64,000 bases of DNA from the NCBI RefSeq assembly GCF_004342425.1, contig NZ_SLWQ01000003.1:372001-436000 (forward strand). Direction: 5' to 3'. A model generated the notes under the pieces. The model ran no database searches. It saw nothing but the letters and a program-made list of their open reading frames with translations, and had not been told where the DNA came from. This document shows, in pieces, positions 1 through 9,054 of the stretch. Each line of letters begins with the position of its first letter. The stretch's first letter is position 1. The DNA comes from Dokdonella fugitiva (GTDB lineage Bacteria; Pseudomonadota; Gammaproteobacteria; Xanthomonadales; Rhodanobacteraceae). Position numbers and translations under genes: made by a program.

Positions 1-180
1 AGAATTGCCTTCGGCGCCATCGCCGCCGGCCTGGTCGTTGTTCGGGGTGCGCGCTTCGGCATTCGCCGGCGCTGCATCCTGCTGTTGCGGCTGCTGGCCA
101 CGCGGGCCGCGCTGCCGGGGCTCGGGACGGCCTTCGGCGGCGGCACCCTGGCCGCTATCGTTCGTTTCGTTTTCGGACAC
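1..180 (-). CDS. rho: Transcription termination factor Rho, N-terminal fragment
   Basis: Only the first 60 codons are inside the window; the gene runs off the left edge. The reading frame starts with GTG at 180-178, preceded by a GAGGA ribosome site 6-7 bases upstream, and encodes a polar, disordered stretch rich in Gly, Pro, Gln and Arg (MSENETNDSG, then PRQRGPRGQQ). No RNA-binding or ATPase domain is visible yet. The call rests on this kind of N-terminal extension, which precedes the Rho core in Lysobacterales, and on the position downstream of trxA with rhlB beyond, a conserved neighbourhood in that order. It is therefore an inference from start sequence and context. Confidence 0.65.
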   Translation of the reverse strand, partial: MSENETNDSGQGAAAEGRPEPRQRGPRGQQPQQQDAAPANAEARTPNNDQAGGDGAEGNS

Positions 181-312
181 GGGCAATCCTCGCTGGGCGC
201 CGTTGCAAAGCTGGGGAGGGAAGGAGATCGAAGGAGAAGCGGGCGGAGCAGCGTGGTACTCCGGGCGCTGGGACTACGTTAGCACCGCGATTTGCGGGCG
301 TAAAGCGTCAAG

Positions 313-428
313 GCCGGGAACGGGGGAACTGGAATGGGGAATCGTCTGAAGCCCGGTTCACCAAAGCGGACCGGCGAGCGGGCAGCGAGTTGCTCGCCAT
401 TCCCGATTCTCCATTCCCAATTCCCGGC
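313..428. repeat. GGGAATGGGGAAT palindromic intergenic element, copy 1
   Basis: The left arm (313-345) is built from GGGAA/GGAATGGGGAATCG units. The right arm (396-428) is their inverse (CCATTCCCGATTCTCCATTCCC), so the 116-bp element can fold into a long imperfect hairpin around a loop of about 50 bases. It sits just past the trxA stop codon, between trxA and rho. A second copy with the same arms but an unrelated loop lies at 14632-14741. It may also act as a transcription attenuator here, which is an inference. Confidence 0.7.
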
Positions 429-432
429 GTCT

Positions 433-762
433 TCAGGCAATCGCCTTGTCGATGATCTGCGCGAGCTGGGTCTTGCTCACCGCGCCGATCTGCGTGGCCT
501 GCACCTTGCCGTCGCGGAAGATCATCAGCGTCGGGATGCCACGCACGTTGTAGTTGCGCGGCGTCTTCTGGTTGTGGTCGATGTTGATCTTGGCGACCTT
601 GAGCTTGCCCTGGTAACTCTGGGCGAGATCGTCGAGGATCGGCGCGATCATCTTGCACGGGCCGCACCATTCGGCCCAGAAATCGACCAGCACGGGCTCG
701 CTGGACTTGAGGACCTGGTCCTCGAACTGGTCATCGCTCACGTGCGCAATGTGTTCGCTCAC
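433..762 (-). CDS. trxA: Thioredoxin 1
   Basis: The 109-residue protein is a full-length classical thioredoxin, a cytoplasmic dithiol-disulfide reductant recycled by thioredoxin reductase. The WCGPCK active site puts the redox pair at Cys33 and Cys36. The cis-proline loop (RGIPTLMIF) and the C-terminal helix are in place. The start is GTG at 762-760 with a GGAG site 7 bases upstream; the longer upstream reading frame has no thioredoxin homology and would be abnormal. The gene lies upstream of rho on the same strand and is divergent from rhlB. A repeat hairpin follows the stop codon. Confidence 0.96.
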   Translation of the reverse strand: MSEHIAHVSDDQFEDQVLKSSEPVLVDFWAEWCGPCKMIAPILDDLAQSYQGKLKVAKINIDHNQKTPRNYNVRGIPTLMIFRDGKVQATQIGAVSKTQLAQIIDKAIA

Positions 763-1066
763 GGGATTACTCCAAAAAACAAGGGATTGGGGGCGACCGC
801 GCGCGTCGGGCGGCGTTCCGCTACACTCATGCGGTTGCGTCGGTGCAGACGGGACTTGCGAAGGGGGTGCGGAAGCACGACCCATTTGAGCCCAAACGGT
901 CCACTGGCGCAAGTTGGGGACGCCGTCGCGCCTTTGCAAGAGCGGGCCAGCGCCGCCATCCGGCCGCCCGTGCGCCGCGTCCAGCCGGCGCTCCAGCAGG
1001 ATCCGCCACGCCATCGCGGGCGCGGAATCGCAGGGGGCGCCTCATCGCCATCCTAGTGATTCCATC
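763..1066. other. Divergent trxA/rhlB intergenic region
   Basis: This 304-bp spacer must hold the promoters for trxA (leftward) and rhlB (rightward). The only recognisable element is a -10-like TACACT at 822-827 in the rhlB direction, without a convincing -35 box. I see no inverted repeat or reading frame that looks coding. Confidence 0.4.
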
Positions 1067-2803
1067 ATGTCCCAGCACCCGATCACCGACATAACCTTCG
1101 AAAGCTTCGACCTCCATCCCAGCCTCCTGTCCGGCCTGCATGCCGCCGGTTTCACGCGCTGCACGCCGATCCAGGCCCTGACCCTGCCGCTCGCGCTCGC
1201 CGGGCGCGACGTCGCCGGCCAGGCACAGACCGGCACCGGCAAGACCGGCGCGTTCCTCGTCGCCGTGCTGAACCGCCTGCTGACCCGGCCCGCGGTCGCC
1301 GATCGCAAGCTCACCGACCCGCGCGCGATCGTCATCGCGCCGACGCGCGAGCTGGCGATCCAGATCGACAAGGACTTCCGCAACATCGGCCGCGACACCG
1401 GCCTGCGCTCGGCGCTCATCTACGGCGGCGTCGACTACGACAAGCAGCGCGACCTGCTCAAGGCCGGTTGCGACCTCATCATCGCCACTCCCGGTCGCCT
1501 GATCGACTACCTCAAGCAGCACGTGTTCTCGTTCAACGCGATCGAGGCGGTCGTGCTCGACGAGGCCGACCGCATGTTCGACCTCGGTTTCATCAAGGAC
1601 ATCCGCTTCCTGTTCCGCCGCATGCCGCCGCGCGAGCAGCGCCAGAGCATGCTGTTCTCGGCGACCCTGAGCCACCGCGTGCTCGAGCTCGCCTACGACC
1701 ACATGAACGAGCCGGAGAAGCTCACCGTCGAGGCCGACAACGTCACTGCCGACCGCGTGCGCCAGCTCGTCTACTTCCCGGCCAAGGAAGAGAAGCAGCC
1801 GCTGCTGATCAACCTGCTGTCGCGCATCGACGCGCATCGCAGCATCGTGTTCGTCAACACGAAGATCGCCGCGGAGAAGATCACGCGCTCGCTCGAGCGG
1901 CAGGGCTTCACCGTCGCGACGCTGTCCGGCGACGTGCCGCAGGCCAAGCGCGAACGGCTGCTCGGCCGTTTCCAGAAGGGCGAGATCGAGATCCTCGTCG
2001 CCACCGACGTCGCCGCGCGTGGCCTGCACATTCCCGACGTCTCGCACGTGTTCAACTACGACCTGCCGCACGATGCCGAGGACTATGTGCATCGCATCGG
2101 CCGCACCGCGCGCCTCGGCGCCGAAGGTGATGCGATCAGCTTCGCCTGCGACCTGTACGCGATGAGCCTGCCGGACATCGAGCGCTACATCGAGCAGAAG
2201 ATCCCGACCGCCCCGATCACGCCCGACCTGCTCGTCGTGCCGCCGCCGCGCGCGCGCGCGGTGAAGGCGGTCGTCGAGGGCGAGGACGAAGCCGCCGACG
2301 ACGCGCGCAACACCGCCGGGCCGCCGCCGAAGGCCGGCCCTTCGCGTTCGCGCGGCCGCGACGGCGAGCGCCGTGGCGAACGCGGCGATCGCGGCGGTCG
2401 CCGCGAAGGTCGCGCGCCCGGCGAGCGTCGCCGTGAAGACGCGTCGCCGAAGCCGGCCGAGGCCGCGCCGGTCGCCGCCGCGACACCGGCGCCGCGCGCG
2501 CCTGCAGGCGACGGCGGCCCGCAAGAGGGTGCGCCCGGCGATGCGCCGCGCAAGCGCCGACGTCGTGGCGGTCGCGGTCGCAACAAGCGGCGCGAGGGCG
2601 GCGACGCCGCCGCGGCGACGCCCGCGCCGAACACCGCGCCACGCGGCCAGGGCGGCCGCGGCGAGCGCGGTCCGCAGCCACAGCGGATCGTCGAGCGCAA
2701 GCCGCACCCGCACGCGGCAGCCGCGCAGGCGGCGGCGAGCGATGCGCATCCGCCCAAGCCCGGCTTCTTCCGCCGCATCATGCGCATGTTCGGCCGCCAC
2801 TGA
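1067..2803 (+). CDS. rhlB: DEAD-box ATP-dependent RNA helicase RhlB
   Basis: This 578-residue helicase unwinds RNA duplexes and in E. coli is the helicase of the RNase E degradosome. It has a Q motif (CTPIQ), Walker A (AQTGTGKT), the DEAD box ([10 protein letters not shown]), motif III (SAT) and the arginine-finger motif ([12 protein letters not shown]) in the usual order within the first 390 residues. The remaining 180 or so residues are a low-complexity Arg/Gly/Ala/Pro tail, longer than in E. coli RhlB (421 residues) and probably an RNA- or RNase E-binding extension. ATG at 1067 begins [11 protein letters not shown], where the conserved sequence starts; the longer upstream frame crosses the promoter region. 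Confidence 0.94.
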   Translation: MSQHPITDITFESFDLHPSLLSGLHAAGFTRCTPIQALTLPLALAGRDVAGQAQTGTGKTGAFLVAVLNRLLTRPAVADRKLTDPRAIVIAPTRELAIQIDKDFRNIGRDTGLRSALIYGGVDYDKQRDLLKAGCDLIIATPGRLIDYLKQHVFSFNAIEAVVLDEADRMFDLGFIKDIRFLFRRMPPREQRQSMLFSATLSHRVLELAYDHMNEPEKLTVEADNVTADRVRQLVYFPAKEEKQPLLINLLSRIDAHRSIVFVNTKIAAEKITRSLERQGFTVATLSGDVPQAKRERLLGRFQKGEIEILVATDVAARGLHIPDVSHVFNYDLPHDAEDYVHRIGRTARLGAEGDAISFACDLYAMSLPDIERYIEQKIPTAPITPDLLVVPPPRARAVKAVVEGEDEAADDARNTAGPPPKAGPSRSRGRDGERRGERGDRGGRREGRAPGERRREDASPKPAEAAPVAAATPAPRAPAGDGGPQEGAPGDAPRKRRRRGGRGRNKRREGGDAAAATPAPNTAPRGQGGRGERGPQPQRIVERKPHPHAAAAQAAASDAHPPKPGFFRRIMRMFGRH

Positions 2804-2818
2804 GGCGGCCCCGCGCGT

Positions 2819-5536
2819 TCAGTCCGCCTGCAGCAGGCGCTCGACCTCGGCGAACTCCGGCGTGCGCTGCGCGTTGAGCGCGGCCAGCAGGGCCTTCGCA
2901 GCAGCCGCGTGCGTGCGCGCGGCGGAATGCTCGCCGGTCGCGACGGCGAGCCGCGCCCGCTCGAGCCGCAGGCCGGCGCGCGCGCGTTGGCCGAGCTTAT
3001 CCCCGGGTAGCGCCGCCTCGTCGAGCGAGTCGCGCGCGTCGGCGAACTCGCCGAGCGCGCGTTGCGCGGCGGCGAGCGCCGTCAGCAGCGGCGCCAGCTG
3101 CGCTGCATCGCGTGCGCGATATTCCGGCGCCAGCGCGGACGCCTCGGCCTTCGCCTCGGCGGCGCGGCCGAGCCCGGCCAGCGCCTGGACGTGCATGACG
3201 CGCGCCTTGTCCTGCACGTCCGTGCGCCCCGCGAGCCGTCCGCGTTCGAACGCTTCCGTGGCCAGTGGCAATACGGCCGCGAACTCGCCGTTGCGCAGCA
3301 GCGCGGACGCGAGGTCGCACAGCATGAGCGGCAGCAGCGGATGGTCCGGTGCGTTCGCCCGTGCGAGCGCGACCGCCTCGCGCAGCGTGTCGCGCGCGGC
3401 GACGAGCTCGCCGCCGTACAGCTCGGCACTGCCGAGCAGCTGCAGGCTGCGCATGTACTTGGTGCCCTCGCGTCCGTAGATGCGCGCGACGAGATCGCGC
3501 GCGCGACGCAGCGGCGCCACCGCCTCCGCATCGCGGTCGGCGGCGGCCAGCGCGTTGCCGAGTGCCCACAGCGCGCGCGTCACGACCGGCGCGTCGCCGC
3601 CGGGATGCAGGCGCTCGAGCGCGCGCAGCGCGTCCGCGGCCACCGCGACGGCGTCGGCCGGGGCCGCGGACGCGGCGAGGAAGTAGCTGAGCTCCATCCG
3701 CGCGGCGGCCTCCGCCTCGCTGCCGCTGCCGTGCACCCGGCCCGCGATCGCCACCGCCCGGCGCTGCGCGTCGAGCGCGTCGGGAAAGCGCGACTGCAGG
3801 TAGTACGCGGTCGCGAGCACGTTGCAGGCGACGACCAGCGTGGCCGACGGCGGCGCGTGTTCGAACAGCGCGATCGCGGCGGACGCCTCGGCCTCGGCTT
3901 CGGCGGTTTCGCTGCGCGACATCAGTGCGCGCGCGTACTCGACGTGCGCGGCGGCGCGTGCCTCGATCGACAGCGTCGCGTCCGCATCGGCCTGGCGCGC
4001 CGACTCGCGCAGAAGCGCCATGCCCTGCTCGAATTCGCCGAGGTCGTTGTAGGTGCGCCCGATCAGGGTGGACATCTCCAGTCGCAGCTCGGGATCGGCG
4101 CCGAGTTCGTCGCGGATGCGCGCGCGTGCGCGCTCGAGCACCTCGCCGACCGTCGTCCGCGGCGAGCCGCCGCTTTCGGGCGAGGCATTGCCGAGCAGCG
4201 AGGCGAGGAAGTCGCGTGCGGCGAGCGCGCGCGTCGCCTCCACGCGCGCGGCCGCAGCCGCGACCCCCGCACGGCGCGCCTGCCACAGCGACACGGCCGA
4301 GCCGGCCAGCAGCGAGGCCACGGCGAGCGTGCCGAGCGCCACCGCGACGCGGTTGCGCGCAACGAACTTGCGCGCGCGGTAGCCGAAGCGGTCGCCGGAC
4401 ACGCGCACCGCTTCGCCGCGCAGCCAGCGCGAGAGGTCGTCCGCGAGCGCCTGTACGCTGGCGTAGCGGCGCGCGGGCTCCTTCGCCAGCGCCTTGTCGA
4501 GGATGCGCGTGAGGTCGCCGCGGACCTGGCGCCGCCATGCGCGCGCGTTCGTGTGCCGAGCGGCAAGGCGTGCGTTCGCCGCGTCCGCGCCGTCGCGTGC
4601 GATCGACTGCGTCGGCGACTGTGCCGGCCGTTCGCGCACCGCGCGCTCGGCCGCGACGAGGTCGCCGCGCTCGAACGCGTAAGGCAGCGTGCCGGCGACC
4701 AGTTCGTGCAGCACGACGCCGAGCGCATAGACGTCGGTCGCGACGCCGGCGGCCTCGCCGCGGAACTGCTCCGGCGCGGCGTACTCGGGCGTGAGCAGGC
4801 GGCCGCCCGCGAGCGTGGTCGGCGCGGCCGCGTCGTCGTCGTCGAGCAGGCGCGCGATGCCGAAGTCGAGCAGCCTGACGCGACCGCCGGCGTCCACCAG
4901 CACGTTGGCCGGCTTCAGGTCGCGGTGCACGACGAGCTGCGCGTGCGCGTACTGGACCGCCGCGCAGACGTCGAGGAACAGGCGCACGCGCGCGTGCAGG
5001 TCGAGCCGCTCCGCGTCGCACCAGCGCGTGATCGTTTCGCCGCGCACGAACTCGAGCGCGAACCAGGGGCGGCCATCCGGCGCGATGCCACCGTCGATGA
5101 AACGCGCCAGGTTGGGATGGTCGAGCCGGGCCAGGATGCGCCGCTCGCGCAGGAAGCGCGCGCGCACGTCGTCGAAATCGAAGCCGCGCCGCACCAGCTT
5201 CAGCGCGACCTCCTGCTCGAAGTCGGCCTCTTCGCGCTGGCCGCGGTAGACCACGCCCATGCCGCCGCGACCAATGCGTTCGACCACGCGAAACGGGCCG
5301 AGCCGCGTGCCGGTCAGCGCGTCGCCGTCGTCCGCGGCACGCGCCGGTGCGGGCGCCGCTTCGGCCTCCGCCGCGAGCGCGCGCGCGATCAGGCGTTCGA
5401 CGCGCTCGTGCAACGCGGCGTCGGCGCCGCAGCGTTCGGCGAGGAACGCCGCGCGCTGCGCGTCCGTGTCGAGGTCGAGCGCGGCCCGCAGCAGCGTAAC
5501 GGCGAGTCGTTCGCGCGCATCGGGCGTGTCCTTCAT
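2819..5536 (-). CDS. Membrane Ser/Thr protein kinase with C-terminal TPR-like domain
   Basis: The 905-residue protein carries a complete Hanks-type kinase domain: glycine loop IGRGGMGVVY (88-97), ATP lysine in ALKLV (113), catalytic HRDLKPAN (204-211), DFG (224-226) and APE (254-256). One transmembrane helix follows at about 396-418, then roughly 485 residues of alanine-rich helical repeats resembling TPRs, predicted to be periplasmic. ATG at 5536 has a strong GAGGGGA site; an upstream in-frame ATG lacks one. It lies 31 bp after the ECF sigma gene on the same strand. In the known EcfP-PknS pair of Xanthomonas the kinase activates the sigma factor by threonine phosphorylation, so an external signal sensed by the repeat domain is a plausible but unproven input. 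Confidence 0.88.
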   Translation of the reverse strand: MKDTPDARERLAVTLLRAALDLDTDAQRAAFLAERCGADAALHERVERLIARALAAEAEAAPAPARAADDGDALTGTRLGPFRVVERIGRGGMGVVYRGQREEADFEQEVALKLVRRGFDFDDVRARFLRERRILARLDHPNLARFIDGGIAPDGRPWFALEFVRGETITRWCDAERLDLHARVRLFLDVCAAVQYAHAQLVVHRDLKPANVLVDAGGRVRLLDFGIARLLDDDDAAAPTTLAGGRLLTPEYAAPEQFRGEAAGVATDVYALGVVLHELVAGTLPYAFERGDLVAAERAVRERPAQSPTQSIARDGADAANARLAARHTNARAWRRQVRGDLTRILDKALAKEPARRYASVQALADDLSRWLRGEAVRVSGDRFGYRARKFVARNRVAVALGTLAVASLLAGSAVSLWQARRAGVAAAAARVEATRALAARDFLASLLGNASPESGGSPRTTVGEVLERARARIRDELGADPELRLEMSTLIGRTYNDLGEFEQGMALLRESARQADADATLSIEARAAAHVEYARALMSRSETAEAEAEASAAIALFEHAPPSATLVVACNVLATAYYLQSRFPDALDAQRRAVAIAGRVHGSGSEAEAAARMELSYFLAASAAPADAVAVAADALRALERLHPGGDAPVVTRALWALGNALAAADRDAEAVAPLRRARDLVARIYGREGTKYMRSLQLLGSAELYGGELVAARDTLREAVALARANAPDHPLLPLMLCDLASALLRNGEFAAVLPLATEAFERGRLAGRTDVQDKARVMHVQALAGLGRAAEAKAEASALAPEYRARDAAQLAPLLTALAAAQRALGEFADARDSLDEAALPGDKLGQRARAGLRLERARLAVATGEHSAARTHAAAAKALLAALNAQRTPEFAEVERLLQAD

Positions 5537-5567
5537 GCCGTCCCCTCGGCGCAGCGCCAAACGAGGT

Positions 5568-6140
5568 TCACGCCGGCCGCTCGAGGCGCTCGCGCAGCCA
5601 CTCGCGTGCCGCCGCCCAGTCGCGCCGCGCCGTGCGCTCGTTGACGCCGAGCGCCGCGGCGATCTCGTCGACCTCGAGCCCGACGAAGTAGCGCAGCTCG
5701 ACCACCTTGGCCATGCGCTCGTGCGCCGACTCGAGCTCGTTCAGGGCGAGGTCGAGCGCGACGAGGTCGGTGCTTTCAGGGATCGGCAGCTCCAGCGCCG
5801 CCTCGAATCCGTCGCGCAGCCAGCCGCCGCCGCGCTTGTCGCTGTGCGCCTTGCGCGCGCGATCGACCAGCACCTGGCGCATCATGCGCGCCGACGCGTT
5901 GAGCAGGTGCGCGGTGTTCTCGAACTGCGCCGGCGCGCGGCCGAGCAGGCGCAGCAGCACGTCGTGCACGAGCGCGGTCGTCTGCAGCGTGGCGTGCCCG
6001 GGCGTCGCCCCGAGCACACCGGTCGCGATGCGGCGCAGGTCGGCGTAGACCAGCGGCAGCAGGCGTTCGAGCGCCTGCGCGTCGCCCTCCTGCCATCGGT
6101 GCAGCCACTGGGTGACCCCGTCGTCGCGTGCGCTTCCCAT
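5568..6140 (-). CDS. ECF sigma factor, kinase-linked (ECF43/TIGR02999-like)
   Basis: This 190-residue sigma factor has region 2 (about residues 12-95, including LQTTALVHDVLLRLL) and region 4 (about 130-185, with VNERTARRDWAAAREWL as the recognition helix). No anti-sigma gene lies nearby; instead the downstream gene is a Ser/Thr kinase. That arrangement is typical of ECF43-type factors, which are switched on by kinase phosphorylation of a threonine in region 2 rather than by release from an anti-sigma factor. Thr51, Thr54 and Thr55 lie in that area, but I cannot assign the site. The start is ATG 6140, at the beginning of conserved sequence. Confidence 0.88.
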   Translation of the reverse strand: MGSARDDGVTQWLHRWQEGDAQALERLLPLVYADLRRIATGVLGATPGHATLQTTALVHDVLLRLLGRAPAQFENTAHLLNASARMMRQVLVDRARKAHSDKRGGGWLRDGFEAALELPIPESTDLVALDLALNELESAHERMAKVVELRYFVGLEVDEIAAALGVNERTARRDWAAAREWLRERLERPA

Positions 6141-6179
6141 GCCGCGAACGTAGCGCGCCGCGCCGCGCGATGCCAGCCG

Positions 6180-6203
6180 GGGCGCCGGCCTCCGCCGGCG
6201 CCC
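6180..6203. terminator. Strong hairpin, possible terminator
   Basis: A perfect 10-bp stem (GGGCGCCGGC and its inverse) closes a CTCC loop. It lies after the stop codon of the leftward secreted-protein gene and before the sigma-factor gene. There is no T-run on either strand, so intrinsic termination is uncertain; it could instead separate the two units or stabilise a mRNA end. Confidence 0.45.
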
Positions 6204-6235
6204 GCGCCCCTGCGCGTGCATGCGCGCACGCGGCA

Positions 6236-8002
6236 TCAGTCGAAGCCGTCGCGGAAGATCGTGTCGTCGCTGGTCAGGCCGACCTGGATCTGCGTGCGCG
6301 CGGTCGTGGCCGCGATCGACGCGTCGATCGCTTCGCCGACGCCGACGACGTGGCGGGTGTCGCGCACGCCGATCCCGTTGAAGCGGCCCTGGCTGTAGCC
6401 CGAGGGGAACGTCGCGAGCTGGAGCAGCGCGCCGGTGCCGCGGTCGACGCGTGCGAACAGTGGCGTCTCGGTGTCGTTGCCGCCGATCACGAAACCCGGG
6501 CCATATCGATAGCCGACGATGGCGATGTCGTCGCCGACGATGGCGAGGTCGGCGGGCATGTGCGCGTTGTGGCCGATCGGTGGCAACACGGAGCAGCCCT
6601 CGCCCACGCCTCCCTCGCAGCCGCCGAACAGCATGCGTCCCCCGCCCAGGCCGTGGCTGTCGCCGCCGAGTGCACCGAACGAAGACTGGTCGACGCGGTC
6701 GAGCAGGGACCACACGCCGATGCCCGGGCGACCCGAGCGCGCCACCGAAACCAGCACCTGCACGCCCTCGTGCACGGTGAGCGTCGCGAAGTCCTGCCAA
6801 CCGAGGGTCACCAGCGCAACCGCGCGGTCGGTCAGGCCCGAGCCGGGGCGGTCGAACGGCTTGCAGCGCACCCCGGCGCCACCGAAGCTCGTGTCCGGCT
6901 CGTGCGCCGCAGTGACCCCGAGCAGGCACGGGTCGTAGTCGACGTCTTCGGCATTGCTGCTGAACTTGCGCGAGTACAGGACGTAGTAGCCCGGGTTTGC
7001 CGGCGGCAGCAGGCCGACGCGGCGGAATGCGATGTCGACCGGTTCCGCGCGCGCTTGCCCGGCCGGCGCCGGGAAATTGCCGAAGGTCGGGTCGACCAGC
7101 GAACCGTCGGACGCGATCGACCATTTCACGGTCCAGAAGCCGCCGCTTTCGCCGAGCGAATGCCGGCCGAGCACGACCAGGCGGTCGCCGAGGATGTCCA
7201 TCGCGACGGCGTCGTTGACCACCGAACCGGCCGAGTAGTACGCAAACCACCAGCCACAGCTCGCGCCATTGGCGTCGAAACAGACGACGGCGGGCGCGTA
7301 GGTCTGCGGCGACGTCAGGCGGACGGTGGCGAGCGCGTAGATGCGGTTGGATCGCACCCTCACGTCGTGCACAGAAAAGACCTCGGGCGCGGCCGCATCG
7401 TTGTACGGCCACACGATGTACTGGCCGCCGTAGACGCTGTACGGGGGCGCGACGTCGCTCCACGCGACGCGCGTGCCGCTGGCATCGCGCTTGGTGATGC
7501 CGAGGTAGGTTGGGCTGCTCGGCGACAGCCGCACCTCGCCGACGGCGACCTGCAGCCCGCCGGACAGCGCCGCCGCCTTGATGCCGCGGTAGGTGCCGCC
7601 GTCCGGCCCGGCGTAGCGGTCCGGCGCGATGCCGGCGTTGCCCCAGGTCGTGTCGAGCACGAAGTCGCCGGCTGCGGCGACCGACGGCCCCGGGTGGTCT
7701 ACCTGGGCCGCCCGCAGGGCGGCAAGGGCGACCGGATCGTCGGCGGAAAGGCCCAGAGCCTGCAATGCCGCGCGTTCGGTCGCGATTGCGTCGGCGCCAC
7801 TGATCGCGAGGTCGTCGAGCATCGCGGCGCGACGACGCTCGCGCAGCGCGGCCTCTTCGGCCTGCGTCGGCAGGCGCGTGGCTCCGGTTTCCGGAACGTC
7901 CGGTTTGGCCGTCGCTGCGCCCGTCGCGAGCGCCAGCACGAGGCTGGCGAGCAGGCGGGCCGTACGGCTTCGACGGTGTGCGAATGGATGGGGGCGGGAC
8001 AT
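6236..8002 (-). CDS. Secreted beta-propeller-like protein with IFRDGFD C-terminal tail
   Basis: The 588-residue product begins with a signal peptide (basic MSRPHPFAHRRSR, then a hydrophobic run ending ATGAATA around residue 32). I do not recognise a family. After a helical stretch (about 35-100) come blocks that look like delta-60/WD-type repeat strands, with phrases such as DTTWGNAGIA, ITKRDASG, VVCFDANG and LFARVDRGTG, which suggests a beta-propeller. It ends SDDTIFRDGFD, matching the tails of other exported proteins in this window. ATG 8002 fits the signal peptide. The gene is transcribed away from gspC and leads toward the ECF/kinase pair after a strong hairpin. Confidence 0.75.
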   Translation of the reverse strand: MSRPHPFAHRRSRTARLLASLVLALATGAATAKPDVPETGATRLPTQAEEAALRERRRAAMLDDLAISGADAIATERAALQALGLSADDPVALAALRAAQVDHPGPSVAAAGDFVLDTTWGNAGIAPDRYAGPDGGTYRGIKAAALSGGLQVAVGEVRLSPSSPTYLGITKRDASGTRVAWSDVAPPYSVYGGQYIVWPYNDAAAPEVFSVHDVRVRSNRIYALATVRLTSPQTYAPAVVCFDANGASCGWWFAYYSAGSVVNDAVAMDILGDRLVVLGRHSLGESGGFWTVKWSIASDGSLVDPTFGNFPAPAGQARAEPVDIAFRRVGLLPPANPGYYVLYSRKFSSNAEDVDYDPCLLGVTAAHEPDTSFGGAGVRCKPFDRPGSGLTDRAVALVTLGWQDFATLTVHEGVQVLVSVARSGRPGIGVWSLLDRVDQSSFGALGGDSHGLGGGRMLFGGCEGGVGEGCSVLPPIGHNAHMPADLAIVGDDIAIVGYRYGPGFVIGGNDTETPLFARVDRGTGALLQLATFPSGYSQGRFNGIGVRDTRHVVGVGEAIDASIAATTARTQIQVGLTSDDTIFRDGFD

Positions 8003-8137
8003 GGCGTACTCCGTTGCGGCCCGGCAGGGGGCGGGTTCGCTGGGGGGTACGCGAAAGCCGTCGCGGGGCGGACATCGCGCCGACGCTGCCGAGCGGCGTT
8101 TTGTTACCCTTGCCGACTGAATCCCGGCCCCCTGCGC

Positions 8138-9025
8138 ATGCCCGTAGCCTTTCCCGCCCACGACCGCGGTCGCGTCGCCCTGCTGGCGGCGAACCTCTGC
8201 TGCGCCTTGCTCGCGGTGCTCGCGCTGTGGCTGCTGGTGCGCCTGCTGTGGGCACTGGTACCCGGCGACGACGCCGCGATCGCCCCCGCGCCGGTGCCGG
8301 CCGGCGTCGCGAGCGCGGCCGCGCCGGCACGTTCGATCGCGCAATGGCACCTGTTCGGCAGCGCGCCGGCCCAGCGCGGCGGCGACGGCCCGTCGACGAC
8401 CTCGCTGATCCTGCGCGGGACGCTCGCCGATGCCGATCCGAAGGCCGGCATCGCGGTGATCGCCGACGCCGGCAACGGCGAGCGCAGCTGGCGCGTGGGC
8501 GAGGAAGTGAGTCCCGGCGTGCGCCTCGCGCGCGTCTATGCCGATCGCGTCGTCGTCACCCGTGACGGCACCGAAGAGACGCTGGCCTTGCCGCGTGACG
8601 GCGATCTTCGCCCCGCCTCCGTACCGCGCGGCGCGCCCGGCACCGCCTCGTCCCACGCGGCGCGTGCGAACACGACGACGTCGACGAACACCCCGGCGCC
8701 GCGCGCGCGCGCGCCGACGAGCCTGCAGGCGCAGATCGAGCGCCTGCGGCAGAACCCGGCCGAACTCATGAAGCGCGTGCAGGTCGTGCCCGTGCTCAGC
8801 GACGGCCATCTCTCCGGGGTGCGCGTGTCGACCGGCACCGACACCGTGCTGCTGAGCCAGCTCGGTTTCGAGCAGGGAGACGTCGTCACCGCGGTCAACG
8901 GCACGCCGGTCGATTCGATCGAACGCGGCCAGCAGATCATGTCGAGCCTCGGCAGCGCGAGCTCGGTGCGCGTGACCGTGCTGCGTGCGGGCAAGCCGAC
9001 CGAGATCACGGTCGGCCTGCGATGA
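8138..9025 (+). CDS. gspC: Type II secretion system protein GspC
   Basis: This 295-residue inner-membrane protein links the cytoplasmic/inner-membrane assembly to the outer-membrane secretin. A short cytoplasmic end is followed by one transmembrane helix (about 14-38), the HR domain (about 65-150, containing WHLFG and LRGTLAD), a Thr/Pro/Ala-rich linker and a C-terminal PDZ domain (about 200-295, [17 protein letters not shown]). ATG 8138 is chosen because the transmembrane segment follows at once. The TGA stop overlaps the first possible ATG of gspD, so the genes are cotranscribed and probably coupled. Confidence 0.9.
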   Translation: MPVAFPAHDRGRVALLAANLCCALLAVLALWLLVRLLWALVPGDDAAIAPAPVPAGVASAAAPARSIAQWHLFGSAPAQRGGDGPSTTSLILRGTLADADPKAGIAVIADAGNGERSWRVGEEVSPGVRLARVYADRVVVTRDGTEETLALPRDGDLRPASVPRGAPGTASSHAARANTTTSTNTPAPRARAPTSLQAQIERLRQNPAELMKRVQVVPVLSDGHLSGVRVSTGTDTVLLSQLGFEQGDVVTAVNGTPVDSIERGQQIMSSLGSASSVRVTVLRAGKPTEITVGLR

Positions 9026-9054
9026 ACCCGATTCCCACCAAGGAACCCCTCGTG

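Noticed and set aside
5536-5568. Anti-sigma gene hidden between the ECF and kinase genes
   Set aside because: The gap is only 31 bp and contains just the kinase ribosome site.
3062-5644. Long plus-strand open frame of 860 codons opposite the Ser/Thr kinase gene
   Set aside because: It is the antisense of a real kinase gene with all motifs; the frame is open only because of high GC, and its composition (Arg/Gly/Val-rich) has no recognisable domain.
6128-8137. Upstream extension of the gspC frame
   Set aside because: It runs antisense through the secreted-protein gene and lacks any domain; the membrane helix of GspC directly follows ATG 8138.
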